Source: Streptomyces griseomycini (GTDB lineage Bacteria; Actinomycetota; Actinomycetes; Streptomycetales; Streptomycetaceae). From it: a stretch of 64,000 bases of DNA. Of this stretch, positions 41,546 to 49,893 are shown in pieces. The notes beneath the pieces were generated by a model. That model was not told the origin of the DNA. It saw only the letters and a program-made list of their open reading frames with translations, and made no database searches. Numbering within the stretch: the stretch's first letter is position 1; the number at the start of each line of letters is the position of its first letter. The stretch lies in assembly GCF_014203535.1 (NCBI RefSeq), contig NZ_JACHJI010000022.1:1-64000 (forward strand), written 5' to 3'. A program made the translations under genes and the position numbers.

Positions 41546-42310
41546 ATGGGTGCTCCGGCACTGGAGGAGCTGCGGGAGGTCTGCCAGCCGCAGGCCAAGA
41601 TGGAGAGCCGGAACGGGGAACACTGGGCCGGCCGTCTCTACATGCGCAGGATCTCGCTGCGCACCACCCGCCACCTGGTCCGCACCCCGATCACGCCGGA
41701 CCAGCTGACCTGGACGATGGTGGTGTGCGGGGTGGCCTCGGGCGCCGCGCTGATGGTCCCGGGCCTGACCGGAGCCGTCCTCGCCGTGATCCTCATGCAG
41801 CTGTTCCTGCTCTTCGACTGCGTGGACGGCGAGGTCGCCCGCTGGAAGGGCCAGAACAGCGCGGCCGGCATCTACGTCGACCGGCTCGGCGCGTACCTCG
41901 CGGACGCCGCCCTCATGGCGGGCGCCGGTTACCGCGCCGCCGAGTCCGGCGCCGGCGGCTGGCTGTCGGTCGGCGTCGCCACCGCCCTCGGCGTCGTCCT
42001 GCTCAAGGCCTCGACCGACCTGGTGGACGTCGCCCGCGCCCGGCGCGGGCTGGCCGTCGCCGACGACGAGTCCACCCGCCCGCGCTCGCAGGGCGTGGCC
42101 ACGGTGCGCCGGATCGCCGCCGCGTTCAAGATCCACCGCGTGACGAACGGCATCGAGGCGTCGCTGGTCCTCCTCGTCGCCGCGGTGGCGGACGCGGCGA
42201 CGGGCGGCATCGAGCCGACCCGCTGGGCGCTGGGCGCGCTCGCCGTGATCACGTGGGTGATGGTCCCGGCCCACCTGCTGTCGATCCTGTCGTCGTCGCG
42301 GCTGCGGTGA
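41546..42310 (+). CDS. CDP-alcohol phosphatidyltransferase family protein
   Basis: A 254-residue membrane enzyme. The CDP-alcohol motif is visible as DCVDGEVARWKGQNSAAGIY then VDRLGAYLAD: D-G-x2-A-R-x8-G-x3-D is intact, but the canonical fourth Asp three residues on is Ala. Several membrane helices follow. Family members swap CMP of CDP-diacylglycerol for an alcohol such as inositol phosphate or glycerol phosphate; the acceptor is unknown, and the altered motif may signal a special substrate. GGGGAGGG precedes the ATG. Its 3' end overlaps the convergent MerR gene by 62 bases. Confidence 0.85.
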   Translation: MGAPALEELREVCQPQAKMESRNGEHWAGRLYMRRISLRTTRHLVRTPITPDQLTWTMVVCGVASGAALMVPGLTGAVLAVILMQLFLLFDCVDGEVARWKGQNSAAGIYVDRLGAYLADAALMAGAGYRAAESGAGGWLSVGVATALGVVLLKASTDLVDVARARRGLAVADDESTRPRSQGVATVRRIAAAFKIHRVTNGIEASLVLLVAAVADAATGGIEPTRWALGALAVITWVMVPAHLLSILSSSRLR

Positions 42311-43040
42311 ACCGGTCCGGACGGCCGCCCAGGTAGCCGTGCAGGGCGCCCGCGCCCTCCAGCATCGCCCTCGTGCGCGCGGTGAGCCGCTTGCCCCGCG
42401 CGTCGATCGCCGCGCGCAGCGCCTCGCTGCCGCCCTCCCGCCGCAGCCCCTCCAGCACCGGACGGATCTGGTCGAAGAGGTAGTGGCTGCGGCGCAGGGT
42501 GTGGACGAGGCGGGCGTCGCGCACGTCGGACGGGGCGAACACGCGGTACCCGGTGCCGCGTTCGCGCGACGGCACCAGCAGCCCGGCCGCCTCCCACACC
42601 CGCAGCGCGGACGTCCGCACGCCGAGCAGCGCGGCGACCTCGCCGATGCGCAGGCCGCCGGTGCGGGGCAGCGGCCCGGGCTCCTCCCCGGCGAGCACCT
42701 CCAGCGCCTCGTCCGCGGCGCGCAACGCGATCCGCTCCTCGTGCAGCGCGGCGTGCGCGGCGTCGACGAGCGCGAGGGCCCCGGGCACGTCCCCGTCGTG
42801 GACGGCCCGCATCACCGGCGTCGCCGTCGCCGGCCCGTACCCCTTGAGCAGCGCCCGGTAGGCCAGCAGCGCCTGCCGGTGCACCTCGCCGAAGACGCGG
42901 TAGCCGGACGGGGTGCGCGCGGCGGGCGGCAGGACACCGCTCTCCTCGTAGTTGCGGATCTGCTGCGTCGAGATCCCGGCCAGCCGGGCCAGGTCGACGG
43001 AACGGAGACGGCGGTCGGGGGAGGCGTCGTTCTTCGGCAT
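42249..43040 (-). CDS. MerR-type regulator with two HTH domains (TioE-like)
   Basis: A 263-residue regulator with two MerR-like DNA-binding segments. The first is RSVDLARLAGISTQQIRNYE then GVLPPAARTPSGYRVF. The second is LRIGEVAALLGVRTSALRVW then GLLVPSRERGTGYRVF. Two such domains in one chain is the TioE-type layout. The linker has YRALLKGYGPATATPVMRAV. The ligand is unknown. The start at 43040 has only a weak upstream GCGCGGCG. The terminal 62 bases lie within the convergent CDP-alcohol transferase gene. Confidence 0.85.
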   Translation of the reverse strand: MPKNDASPDRRLRSVDLARLAGISTQQIRNYEESGVLPPAARTPSGYRVFGEVHRQALLAYRALLKGYGPATATPVMRAVHDGDVPGALALVDAAHAALHEERIALRAADEALEVLAGEEPGPLPRTGGLRIGEVAALLGVRTSALRVWEAAGLLVPSRERGTGYRVFAPSDVRDARLVHTLRRSHYLFDQIRPVLEGLRREGGSEALRAAIDARGKRLTARTRAMLEGAGALHGYLGGRPDRFTAAATTTGSTAGGPGPSPT

Positions 43041-43286
43041 CGCCGCGCAGCCTATGCACGGCGCTCCGGCACCGCGCAGTCGGCTGGGCCGCGGCGGTGA
43101 CGGGCGGGCCGGCTCTCCCGCGTGTGACCGCGCCGCCGCTCCCCGACGCCGGCCGGGTCCCGGCACGGCCCGGAGGACGCCCCGCAGCCGGCCCCGTGGC
43201 CGGTCGGCCTCCTCCGCCTTGCGGGGCGCGGTACCGTACCCCGCTCCCTGGTCCGGCCTGACCCGGACGGAAGACCCGGGCGGCAC

Positions 43287-44159
43287 TCACTGGCCCCCGC
43301 TCCCGCAGCCGCCCCCGCCCCCGCCGCAGCCGCCGCCGTACGTGCCGCTCCCGAGGCCGGAGCCGACCCAGTCGGGCCGTTCCCCGGCCCGCCAGGTCTC
43401 CGCGTCGGCCAGGGCCCGCAGTCCGGGATCCCGGGCGGCGGCCGGACCGTCGAGGGCGACGGCACCGACGGGCGTGACGGCGAGGGCGGCCAGGGCGTTC
43501 GCCGGCCGGGAGGAGGCCGGGCGGTCGCGTTCGTCGCGCAGGACGTCGAGCGCGATCCGTACGCGGTGCGGCACCCGTTCCCGCGTCGGCCTGATCAGCG
43601 CGGCGGACGCGGCCGCGAGGGCGGACAGCGCCGGGCCGGCCCACCAGAGCCGCGGGGTGCCGGCGACGAGTTCGTACACGGCCAGTGCCGGTGCGAGGGC
43701 GGCCGCGCACCACAACAGCCGGCGCGCGCGGTACTGCGCGCGCAGCAGGGCGGGGTCGACCAACAGGCCCTCCGCCCGCAGGCGTTCGCCGACGGCCCGT
43801 ACGGCACCGCTCCCGGCGACCTCGGCGACCAGCTTCCCGGCCCGCTCGCTGCGGGAGACGCCCGCCGCCCTGACGACGGCCGCCTCGATGCCGTCGGCCG
43901 GGAACACGCCGTGCAGGACCACCCGGTCGCCGCCCTCCGTGACGGACACCCGGCCCTGCCCCCTCATCCGCGCCAGCACCGTGGTCACGACCCGCCGCCG
44001 TCCGCCGGCCAGGAAGGCGAGTTCCTCGACGGAGAGGTCCTCGCGGACGGTGACGTCCGCCCTCAGTGCCACCGCGACCCTCACGGCGACGACGAGCCGG
44101 TGCGCGACCGCCCCGGCGGTCACCGTCAGCGCAGCGAGACAGCCCCCTTCGCACACCAT
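43287..44159 (-). CDS. TIGR04222-type membrane protein
   Basis: A 290-residue protein. The N-terminal half is soluble with LSVEELAFLAGGRRRVVTTV and winged-helix character. Two hydrophobic segments follow (LLWCAAALAPALAVYELVAG; WAGPALSALAAASAAL). The C-terminus is the striking GGGCGGGGGGCGSGGQ tail that defines the TIGR04222 membrane proteins of streptomycetes. Function unknown. GGGGGA lies 5 bases before ATG 44159. It follows the TetR gene on the opposite side and stands alone. Confidence 0.78.
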   Translation of the reverse strand: MVCEGGCLAALTVTAGAVAHRLVVAVRVAVALRADVTVREDLSVEELAFLAGGRRRVVTTVLARMRGQGRVSVTEGGDRVVLHGVFPADGIEAAVVRAAGVSRSERAGKLVAEVAGSGAVRAVGERLRAEGLLVDPALLRAQYRARRLLWCAAALAPALAVYELVAGTPRLWWAGPALSALAAASAALIRPTRERVPHRVRIALDVLRDERDRPASSRPANALAALAVTPVGAVALDGPAAARDPGLRALADAETWRAGERPDWVGSGLGSGTYGGGCGGGGGGCGSGGQ

Positions 44160-44330
44160 GCCGTTCCCCCGTGTCTCCCGTTCCCGCGAGGGAGTTGTCC
44201 CCGCCTCGGCAGATCGACAAGCCTTGCGCACACCCTCACTCGCACGGGTGGACATCACCGGCAGAAGCGGCGCTCCTTCACCGCGCCGACGGCCGAAGAG
44301 GTCTCCGGGGAAGGGTGAACCACGGGTCCG

Positions 44331-44930
44331 CTACTGCGGATCCGCGCTGAGCGAGCGCCAGATGCGGTCCGGCAGGATCCTCGCCGCCTCCTCCAGGTCG
44401 ACGTCGCCGAACGTCAGCCAGCGGCGGGTCGTGCCGACGACCGGGCCCAGGACCAGGGACTCGATCAGCGGGAGGGGGAGGGGAGCGACCTCGCCCCTCT
44501 CCACGTGGTGGCGGACCCATTCGGTCAGCGGGGTGAGCCGTGCCTCCTGGGCGTCGCGGAGCCGTGCGGCCTGCGTCATGCCGAGGCGGTCCGCGCGGGA
44601 CGAGTGCAGCAGCATGCTGACCTCGGGGTGCTCCCGCACGAAGCGGAGGTACGCGCGCACCAGCGAGCGGACGCCCGTCCGGGCGGTCCGGGTGGACTGC
44701 AGGGCCGTGACCAACTCGCCCAGCAGCCGCTCCAGCCAGCGCAGCAGCAGCGCGTCGACGAGGCCGTCGATGCTGCCGAAGTGGTGGTAGAGGCTGCCCA
44801 GGCTGACCCCGCTGGCCTTCGTGACGGCGTTGACCGTCAGGCCCTGCTCACCCTCCTCGGAGTAGACGCGCAGCGCCGCGTCCAGGAGCAGTTCGACGGT
44901 GGCCTCGCCGCGTTGTTGCTTCGGGGTCAT
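44331..44930 (-). CDS. TetR/AcrR-family regulator
   Basis: A 199-residue regulator: MTPKQQRGEATVELLLDAAL, then the HTH LTVNAVTKASGVSLGSLYHHFGSIDGLVDALL. The effector domain contains VREHPEVSMLLHSSRAD. I start at 44930; the frame is open to 45023, but that part crosses operator sequence. It is divergent from the LppU-domain gene, with two TTTCTAGA-type boxes between, so it very likely represses both itself and that gene. Confidence 0.9.
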   Translation of the reverse strand: MTPKQQRGEATVELLLDAALRVYSEEGEQGLTVNAVTKASGVSLGSLYHHFGSIDGLVDALLLRWLERLLGELVTALQSTRTARTGVRSLVRAYLRFVREHPEVSMLLHSSRADRLGMTQAARLRDAQEARLTPLTEWVRHHVERGEVAPLPLPLIESLVLGPVVGTTRRWLTFGDVDLEEAARILPDRIWRSLSADPQ

Positions 44931-44965
44931 GGGCAGACCGTCCTCGCTGTCGTACTCAACACATG

Positions 44966-44994
44966 AGTTTCTAGAGTTAGTTTCTAGAAAACTA
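44966..44994. promoter_or_regulatory. TetR operator, two TTTCTAGA boxes
   Basis: TTTCTAGAG (44968-44976) and the full palindrome TTTCTAGAAA (44981-44990) lie 13 bases apart in a low-GC stretch between the divergent TetR and LppU-domain genes. The same palindrome recurs at 45844. Confidence 0.75.
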
Positions 44995-45031
44995 CTCCAG
45001 TTGACCGGCCGCACGGAGCACACTGTGCCCC

Positions 45032-45820
45032 ATGCCTGGATCAGGGAACCGAGACCTGCCGGAGATCCCCCTCACCCTCACCCCGCAGGAGGCCGCCGAG
45101 GGCGCGGTCGTCACCGTGCCGTCGGCCGGCGGTGACCTGCGGGTCGCCGTGCCGCCCGTGAGGGACGGCGACCGCGTGCGGGTGCGGGTCTCCGGTCACG
45201 ACGTGATGGTACGCATCCGGGTCGCCGGCCCGGCCCCGGCCGTGCGGTCCGGACCGGCGCGCGGCGAGCGCGCCGCCGGCTGCGTGGCGGCGGTCGCGGT
45301 CGCCGCGCTGCTCGGGTTCGTCGGCTTCCTCCTCAACGCCGCCGCCCAGGGGCCGGACGACTCCTCCGACGCGGCCGGCTCCGCCCCCGCCGTCAGCTCG
45401 TCACCGGACCCGTACGAGGACGGGTACGGCACCGAGAGCGACGACCCGTACGAGGACGGGTACGGCACCGAGAGCGACGACCCGTACGACGACGGGTACG
45501 ACAGCGAGAACGACGACCCGTACGGCACCGAGGCCGAGTCGCCCGAGCCGCCCGACCCGTACACCTCCGGCACCTGTCTCAACGGGGACCTCCCCGACTC
45601 CGGGACCGCCCAGTCGGTGAGCGGCGTCGACGAGGTCTCCTGCTCGGCGCCCGACGCGCACTACAAGGTCATCCAGACCTTTCCCATGACCTCGGACCTG
45701 AACAGCTGCAACGCCAACCCCCGTACGGAGTACGCCTTTTCCTCCCGTTACACCCTCAACGGCACGACCGTCAACGAGTACGTGTACTGCCTCGTCGGGC
45801 TCGGGTCGTACGCGCGGTGA
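45032..45820 (+). CDS. Membrane protein with DnaJ-C-like N-terminus, repeats and LppU/SCO3897-type domain
   Basis: A 262-residue protein built of clear blocks. Residues 1-65 resemble the substrate-binding strands of DnaJ C-terminal domains (IPLTLTPQEAAEGAVVTVPS, VPPVRDGDRVRVRV). A transmembrane helix follows (AAVAVAALLGFVGFLL). Then come three units of about 12 residues, DPYEDGYGTESD and variants, encoded by a 36-bp tandem repeat. The C-terminal domain has four Cys (GTCLNGDLPDSG, VSCSAPDAHYKVI, NSCNANPRTEYAF, EYVYCLVG), the LppU/SCO3897 pattern, and should lie outside. Role unknown. Its promoter carries the TetR boxes. Confidence 0.75.
   Translation: MPGSGNRDLPEIPLTLTPQEAAEGAVVTVPSAGGDLRVAVPPVRDGDRVRVRVSGHDVMVRIRVAGPAPAVRSGPARGERAAGCVAAVAVAALLGFVGFLLNAAAQGPDDSSDAAGSAPAVSSSPDPYEDGYGTESDDPYEDGYGTESDDPYDDGYDSENDDPYGTEAESPEPPDPYTSGTCLNGDLPDSGTAQSVSGVDEVSCSAPDAHYKVIQTFPMTSDLNSCNANPRTEYAFSSRYTLNGTTVNEYVYCLVGLGSYAR
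45407..45530. repeat. 36-bp in-gene tandem repeat
   Basis: Copies at 45407-45442, 45443-45478 and a diverged third at 45479-45514, plus 16 bases of a fourth. Copies one and two are identical. They encode the acidic DPYEDGYGTESD spacer of the membrane protein. Confidence 0.9.
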
Positions 45821-45843
45821 GCGAGGTGCGCAACTAGAATGAC

Positions 45844-45853
45844 TTTCTAGAAA
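45844..45853. promoter_or_regulatory. Second TTTCTAGAAA box
   Basis: An exact copy of the 10-bp palindrome found upstream of the TetR regulator, here 24 bases after the LppU-domain gene and upstream of a small ORF. A TAGAAT at 45835-45840 lies next to it. It suggests a second promoter under the same regulator. Confidence 0.6.
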
Positions 45854-45886
45854 TCTCTTTCACGGCCGTGCTCTCATGGTCCACAC

Positions 45887-46087
45887 TTGAGCCCACGTCC
45901 GGACCCGGTTCCGTCCGTGCGGCCTCGGGGGGAGCGCACGGCCGCGGGTCCGGACGAGAACGCCGAGAGCGACACCTGCCTGGCGGCCCACTGCGGCAAC
46001 GCCCCCTACGACGGTTCCTGCACCGGGTCCGGCGGCACGATCGAGAAGTGCGACGGCTCCGCCGCACAGCGCTGGACGCGCGGGTGA
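45887..46087 (+). CDS. Small ORF or fragment with ricin-like end
   Basis: An ORF of up to 66 codons (TTG 45887, or GTG 45917) ending CTGSGGTIEKCDGSAAQRWT. The two Cys and the QxW-like QRW resemble the close of a ricin-B lectin repeat. There is no signal peptide and no convincing ribosome site, so this may be the remnant of a longer secreted protein. It lies just behind a TTTCTAGAAA box. Confidence 0.35.
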   Translation: MSPRPDPVPSVRPRGERTAAGPDENAESDTCLAAHCGNAPYDGSCTGSGGTIEKCDGSAAQRWTRG

Positions 46088-46097
46088 CGGAGCCCGC

Positions 46098-46433
46098 TCA
46101 GTCGCTCCTGGGGTCCTCGTCCGCGTCCCTGTCCTTCTCGCGGGGCCTGTCCTCGTCCAGCGACTTCAGGAACTCGGGGTTGTCGTCGGGGGCCACCCAC
46201 CGCTGCCGGCCACCGCCCCGGCTCCAGGCGGACCCGACGGCGCCGCCCGCGGGGTGCCGCTTCTTGCCGGCGATGATCCACGAGATCGAGCCGACCAGCG
46301 GGAACAGCAGCACGAGGATCGCCCACAGCGGCTTGGGCATGTGACGGATGTCCTCGTCCTTCGTGCTGATGCAGTCGATGAACGCGTAGACGCTCAGCGC
46401 CAGTGGCACGAGAAACATCAGCACCCGCAGCAT
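46098..46433 (-). CDS. PLDc_N-domain membrane protein
   Basis: A 111-residue protein with two helices (LRVLMFLVPLALSVYAFIDC; PLWAILVLLFPLVGSISWII) and the family turn IRHMPKPLWA, then a charged cytoplasmic tail with DEDRPREKDRDADED. This is the PLDc N-terminal/phospholipase-D-nuclease N-terminal type, common as a free-standing small protein. GGAGAGG precedes the ATG. Divergent from mqnL. Function unknown. Confidence 0.82.
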   Translation of the reverse strand: MLRVLMFLVPLALSVYAFIDCISTKDEDIRHMPKPLWAILVLLFPLVGSISWIIAGKKRHPAGGAVGSAWSRGGGRQRWVAPDDNPEFLKSLDEDRPREKDRDADEDPRSD

Positions 46434-46500
46434 GGGGCCTCTCCAGCGAAAGCGGTGGGCGGTACAGGGCCAGGGTAACCGCTCGGGGATACTTGACCCC

Positions 46501-47952
46501 ATGGCTTACGACGATCTTCGCTCCCTGCTCAGGGCGCTGGAGCGCGAGGGTGACCTCAAGCGCATCAAGGCCGAGGTCGACCCGCACCTGGAGGTCGGTG
46601 AGATCGTCGACCGGGTGCAGAAGGCCGGCGGCCCCGCACTGCTCTTCGAGAACGTGCGCGGCTCGAGCATGCCCCTCGCGATGAACGTGTACGGCACCGA
46701 CCGCCGCCTGTTGAAGGCCCTCGGCCTGAAGTCGTACGGCGAGATCAGCGAGAAGATCGGCGGCCTGCTCCGGCCCGAGCTGCCGCACGGCTTCGTCGGC
46801 GTGCGCGAGGCCTTCGGCAAGCTCGGCGCGATGACGCACGTACCGCCGAAGAAGGTGAAGGACGGCCCCGTGCAGGAGGTCGTCCTGCACGGCGACGACG
46901 TGGACCTCGAACGGCTCCCGGCCCTGTTCACCTGGCCCAAGGACGGCGGCTCCTTCTTCAACCTGGGCCTGACCCACACCAAGGACCCCGAGACGGGCGT
47001 CCGCAACCTCGGTCTGTACCGCCTCCAGCGGCACGACAAGCGCACCATCGGCATGCACTGGCAGATCCACAAGGACAGCCGCAACCACTACCAGGTGGCG
47101 GCCCGGCGCGGCGAGCGGCTGCCGGTCGCCATCGCCTTCGGCTGCCCGCCGGCCGTGACGTACGCCTCCACCGCCCCGCTCCCCGGCGACATCGACGAGT
47201 ACCTCTTCGCCGGGTTCCTGCAGGGCAAGCGGATCGAGATGGTCGACTGCAAGACGGTCCCGCTCCAGGTCCCGGCCCACGCGGAGGTCGTCCTGGAGGG
47301 CTGGCTGGAGCCGGGCGAGATGCTGCCCGAGGGTCCCTTCGGCGACCACACCGGCTTCTACACCCCGCAGGAGCCGTTCCCCGCCCTGAAGATCGACTGC
47401 GTGACGATGCGGAAGCGCCCGCTGCTCCAGTCGATCGTGGTCGGGCGTCCACCGACGGAGGACGGGCCGCTGGGACGGGCGACGGAGCGCTTCTTCCTCC
47501 CCCTGCTGAAGATCATCGTCCCGGACATCGTGGACTACCACCTCCCCGAGGCCGGCGGCTTCCACAACTGCGCGATCGTCTCGATCGACAAGAAGTACCC
47601 CAAGCACGCGCAGAAGGTCATGCACGCCATCTGGGGTGCCCACATGATGTCGCTGACCAAGCTGATCGTGGTCGTCGACTCCGACTGCGACGTGCACGAC
47701 CTGCACGAGGTCGCCTGGCGGGCCCTCGGCAACACCGACTACGCCCGTGACCTCACCGTCGTCGAGGGTCCCGTCGACCACCTCGACCACTCCTCCTACC
47801 AGCAGTTCTGGGGCGGCAAGGCGGGCATCGACGCGACGAAGAAGTGGCCCGAGGAGGGGTACACGCGCGACGGCGGCTGGCCCGACATGGTCGAGTCCGA
47901 CCCGGAGACGGCCGCGAAGGTCGACCGCCGCTGGAAGGAGTACGGACTGTGA
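46501..47952 (+). CDS. mqnL: UbiD-like decarboxylase of menaquinone synthesis
   Basis: A 483-residue UbiD-family enzyme. The N-terminal DLRSLLRALEREGDLKRI and LPALFTWPKDGGSFFNLGLT are family blocks, and the prenylated-FMN site includes MHWQIHKDSRNHYQVA and the catalytic Glu region EGPFGDHTGFYTP. It decarboxylates a prenylated naphthoate late in the futalosine route, using the cofactor made by the UbiX-like enzyme. The prenyltransferase gene follows with a GTGA overlap, and the UbiX-like gene and mqnE lie close by. In streptomycetes without menB-type genes this is the menaquinone enzyme; the assignment is from context. Confidence 0.92.
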   Translation: MAYDDLRSLLRALEREGDLKRIKAEVDPHLEVGEIVDRVQKAGGPALLFENVRGSSMPLAMNVYGTDRRLLKALGLKSYGEISEKIGGLLRPELPHGFVGVREAFGKLGAMTHVPPKKVKDGPVQEVVLHGDDVDLERLPALFTWPKDGGSFFNLGLTHTKDPETGVRNLGLYRLQRHDKRTIGMHWQIHKDSRNHYQVAARRGERLPVAIAFGCPPAVTYASTAPLPGDIDEYLFAGFLQGKRIEMVDCKTVPLQVPAHAEVVLEGWLEPGEMLPEGPFGDHTGFYTPQEPFPALKIDCVTMRKRPLLQSIVVGRPPTEDGPLGRATERFFLPLLKIIVPDIVDYHLPEAGGFHNCAIVSIDKKYPKHAQKVMHAIWGAHMMSLTKLIVVVDSDCDVHDLHEVAWRALGNTDYARDLTVVEGPVDHLDHSSYQQFWGGKAGIDATKKWPEEGYTRDGGWPDMVESDPETAAKVDRRWKEYGL

Positions 47953-48854
47953 CGTCGGCCTCCGCCGCGCTGCCGCGGCAACCGGGGCGCACGAAAGCCT
48001 TCCTGCGCCTGGTGATGATCGAGCACTCGGTCTTCGCCCTCCCCTTCGCCTACATCGCCGCCCTCACCGCGATGCACGAGTGGGACAGGAACATCCACTG
48101 GGGCAAGCTGCTGCTGGTCACGCTGGCGATGGTCGGCCTGCGCACCTTCGCGATGGCCGCCAACCGGATCATCGACCGCGAGATCGACGCCCGCAACCCG
48201 CGCACCGCCCACCGCGAACTGGTCACCGGCGCGGTGTCGGTCAAGCACGCCTGGACCGGGGCGCTCATCGCCCTCGTCGTCTTCCTCGGCGCGGCGGCCC
48301 TGCTCAACCCGCTCTGCCTGGCCCTCGCCCCCGTCGCCGTGATCCCGATGGTGGTGTACCCGTACGGCAAGCGGTTCACGAACTTCCCGCAGGCCATCCT
48401 CGGTCTCGCCCAGGCCATGGGTCCGGTCGGCGGCTGGCTGGCGATCACCGGCGCCTGGTCCTGGGACGCGGTGGTGCTCGGCCTGGCGGTCGGCGTCTGG
48501 ATCGGCGGCTTCGACCTGATCTACGCCTGCCAGGACGTCGACACCGACCGCGAGATCGGCGTGCGCTCGGTTCCGGCCCGCTTCGGCGTCCCGGCCGCGA
48601 TCTGGGGCGCCCGCGCCTGTCACACCGTGACGACGGCCCTGTTCGTCTGGTACGCGGTCCTCACCGACGCCGGCGCGTTCTTCTGGCTGGGCCTGCTGAT
48701 CGTCGCCGCCGCCTTCGTCTACGAGCACAGCATCGTCCGCCCGCACGACCTGACCCGGGTGAACCGGGCCTTCTTCAGCGTCAACGGCTTCATCGGCATC
48801 GCGCTGTTCGTGTGCGCGCTGCTGGACCTGCTGGTGCGGGGCCTGACGGTGTGA
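47949..48854 (+). CDS. mqnP: UbiA-like prenyltransferase of menaquinone synthesis
   Basis: A 301-residue polytopic prenyltransferase. The first Asp-rich motif is ANRIIDREIDARNPRT and the second is YACQDVDTDREIGVRSVP, both binding the Mg-diphosphate. It attaches the polyprenyl chain to 1,4-dihydroxy-6-naphthoate in the futalosine pathway. The GTG start overlaps the mqnL stop by four bases. Confidence 0.93.
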   Translation: MTSASAALPRQPGRTKAFLRLVMIEHSVFALPFAYIAALTAMHEWDRNIHWGKLLLVTLAMVGLRTFAMAANRIIDREIDARNPRTAHRELVTGAVSVKHAWTGALIALVVFLGAAALLNPLCLALAPVAVIPMVVYPYGKRFTNFPQAILGLAQAMGPVGGWLAITGAWSWDAVVLGLAVGVWIGGFDLIYACQDVDTDREIGVRSVPARFGVPAAIWGARACHTVTTALFVWYAVLTDAGAFFWLGLLIVAAAFVYEHSIVRPHDLTRVNRAFFSVNGFIGIALFVCALLDLLVRGLTV

Positions 48855-48891
48855 GGAGTGACGGCGCAGGGCGGCGGCGCGCGGCCGGGGC

Positions 48892-49092
48892 TCAGCCCTG
48901 CGGCTCCTGCGGCTTGGCGTCGACCTCGCGCAGGCCCTGGTCCCTGAGCTCGGTGCGGGCCTCCGTGCGGTGGCCCCGGGCGATGTAGTCCCGCACGACC
49001 AGCTCGATCGCGTCCTGGGGCGAGCCGACCCCCGCCAGGACCATCACCTCCACCACGAGTTCGGCGTCGAGACTGATGCTGACCTTGGCCAC
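48892..49092 (-). CDS. VapB-type (DUF2191) antitoxin-like protein
   Basis: A 66-residue protein starting at GTG 49092, preceded by GAGGGGGG. AKVSISLDAELVVEVMVLAG and SPQDAIELVVRDYIARG are the strand and helices of short VapB/DUF2191 antitoxins. No PIN-domain toxin lies beside it, so it is an orphan or a stand-alone DNA-binding protein. It sits antisense within the menaquinone cluster between mqnP and mqnM. Confidence 0.75.
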   Translation of the reverse strand: MAKVSISLDAELVVEVMVLAGVGSPQDAIELVVRDYIARGHRTEARTELRDQGLREVDAKPQEPQG

Positions 49093-49206
49093 CGTGCCCC
49101 CCTCATCGCGTCGCAGCCGCACTCTAGCCGCTCGGGGGGCCGGGGGCTCGCCGTGGACCCGAAGGCCTTCGACCGGTCCTGAGCGCGGACGCCTGCCGCC
49201 CGCCGG

Positions 49207-49212
49207 TAGGCT
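49207..49212 (+). promoter_or_regulatory. -10 box for a leaderless mqnM message
   Basis: TAGGCT (49207-49212) lies six bases before the GTG start of mqnM, and no ribosome site is present. The spacing fits a leaderless transcript, as is common in actinomycetes. Confidence 0.55.
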
Positions 49213-49218
49213 CGAGTT

Positions 49219-49893
49219 GTGAACGCAGGAGAATCAGGGCGCAAGCCTTGGATCGTGGGGGTGTCCGGGGCGTCCGGGACGCCCTACGCAGCCGCTGTGC
49301 TGCGCGCGCTTCTGGCGGCGGGGGAGAGCGTCGACCTCGTCGTCAGCCGGGCCTCGCGGCTCACCCTGCTCGACGAGACCGGCATCTCCTACCGGGACGC
49401 CCACTGGCGGGACGACCTGCGCCGATGGCTGTCCCTCGGCGCGGACGGCAAGCCGGGCACCTTCGCCGTGGACCTCGACGGCGTACGGCACTGGGCCGCC
49501 GGTGACCTCGCGGCCGGGCCGTCCTCGGGGTCGTACCCGAGCAAGGGCATGCTGATCGTGCCCGCCTCCACGGCCTGCGTGGCCGGGGTGGCGCTCGGGC
49601 TGTCCAAGGACCTGCTGCAGCGGACGGCGAGCGTGACCCTGAAGGAGGGGCGCAAGCTGGTCGTGGCCGTACGGGAGACCCCGCTGAACGGCCAGACCCT
49701 GCGGCACCTGGTCGCCCTCGACGACGCGGGCGCGGCCGTGGTGCCCGCCTCACCGGCCTTCTACGCGGGCGCGACGCACATCCAGGACCTGGTGGACTTC
49801 GTCGCCGGACGCGTCCTCGACGCGGCGGGCGTCGAGCACCGCCTCTACCGCCGTTGGGAGGGCGAGCTCGGCGGCGGCTCCCGCACCGACTGA
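49219..49893 (+). CDS. mqnM: UbiX-like flavin prenyltransferase
   Basis: A 224-residue flavoprotein. The FMN-binding GVSGASGTPYA is at residues 14-24, followed by LVVSRASRLTL, ASTACVAGVALGLSKDLLQR and the conserved LNGQTLRHLVAL and SPAFY(A) blocks. It makes prenylated FMN for the UbiD-like decarboxylase. The protein has a polar insert around GADGKPGTFAVDLDG compared with E. coli UbiX. The stop codon lies in the first of three 18-bp tandem repeats. Confidence 0.9.
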   Translation: MNAGESGRKPWIVGVSGASGTPYAAAVLRALLAAGESVDLVVSRASRLTLLDETGISYRDAHWRDDLRRWLSLGADGKPGTFAVDLDGVRHWAAGDLAAGPSSGSYPSKGMLIVPASTACVAGVALGLSKDLLQRTASVTLKEGRKLVVAVRETPLNGQTLRHLVALDDAGAAVVPASPAFYAGATHIQDLVDFVAGRVLDAAGVEHRLYRRWEGELGGGSRTD

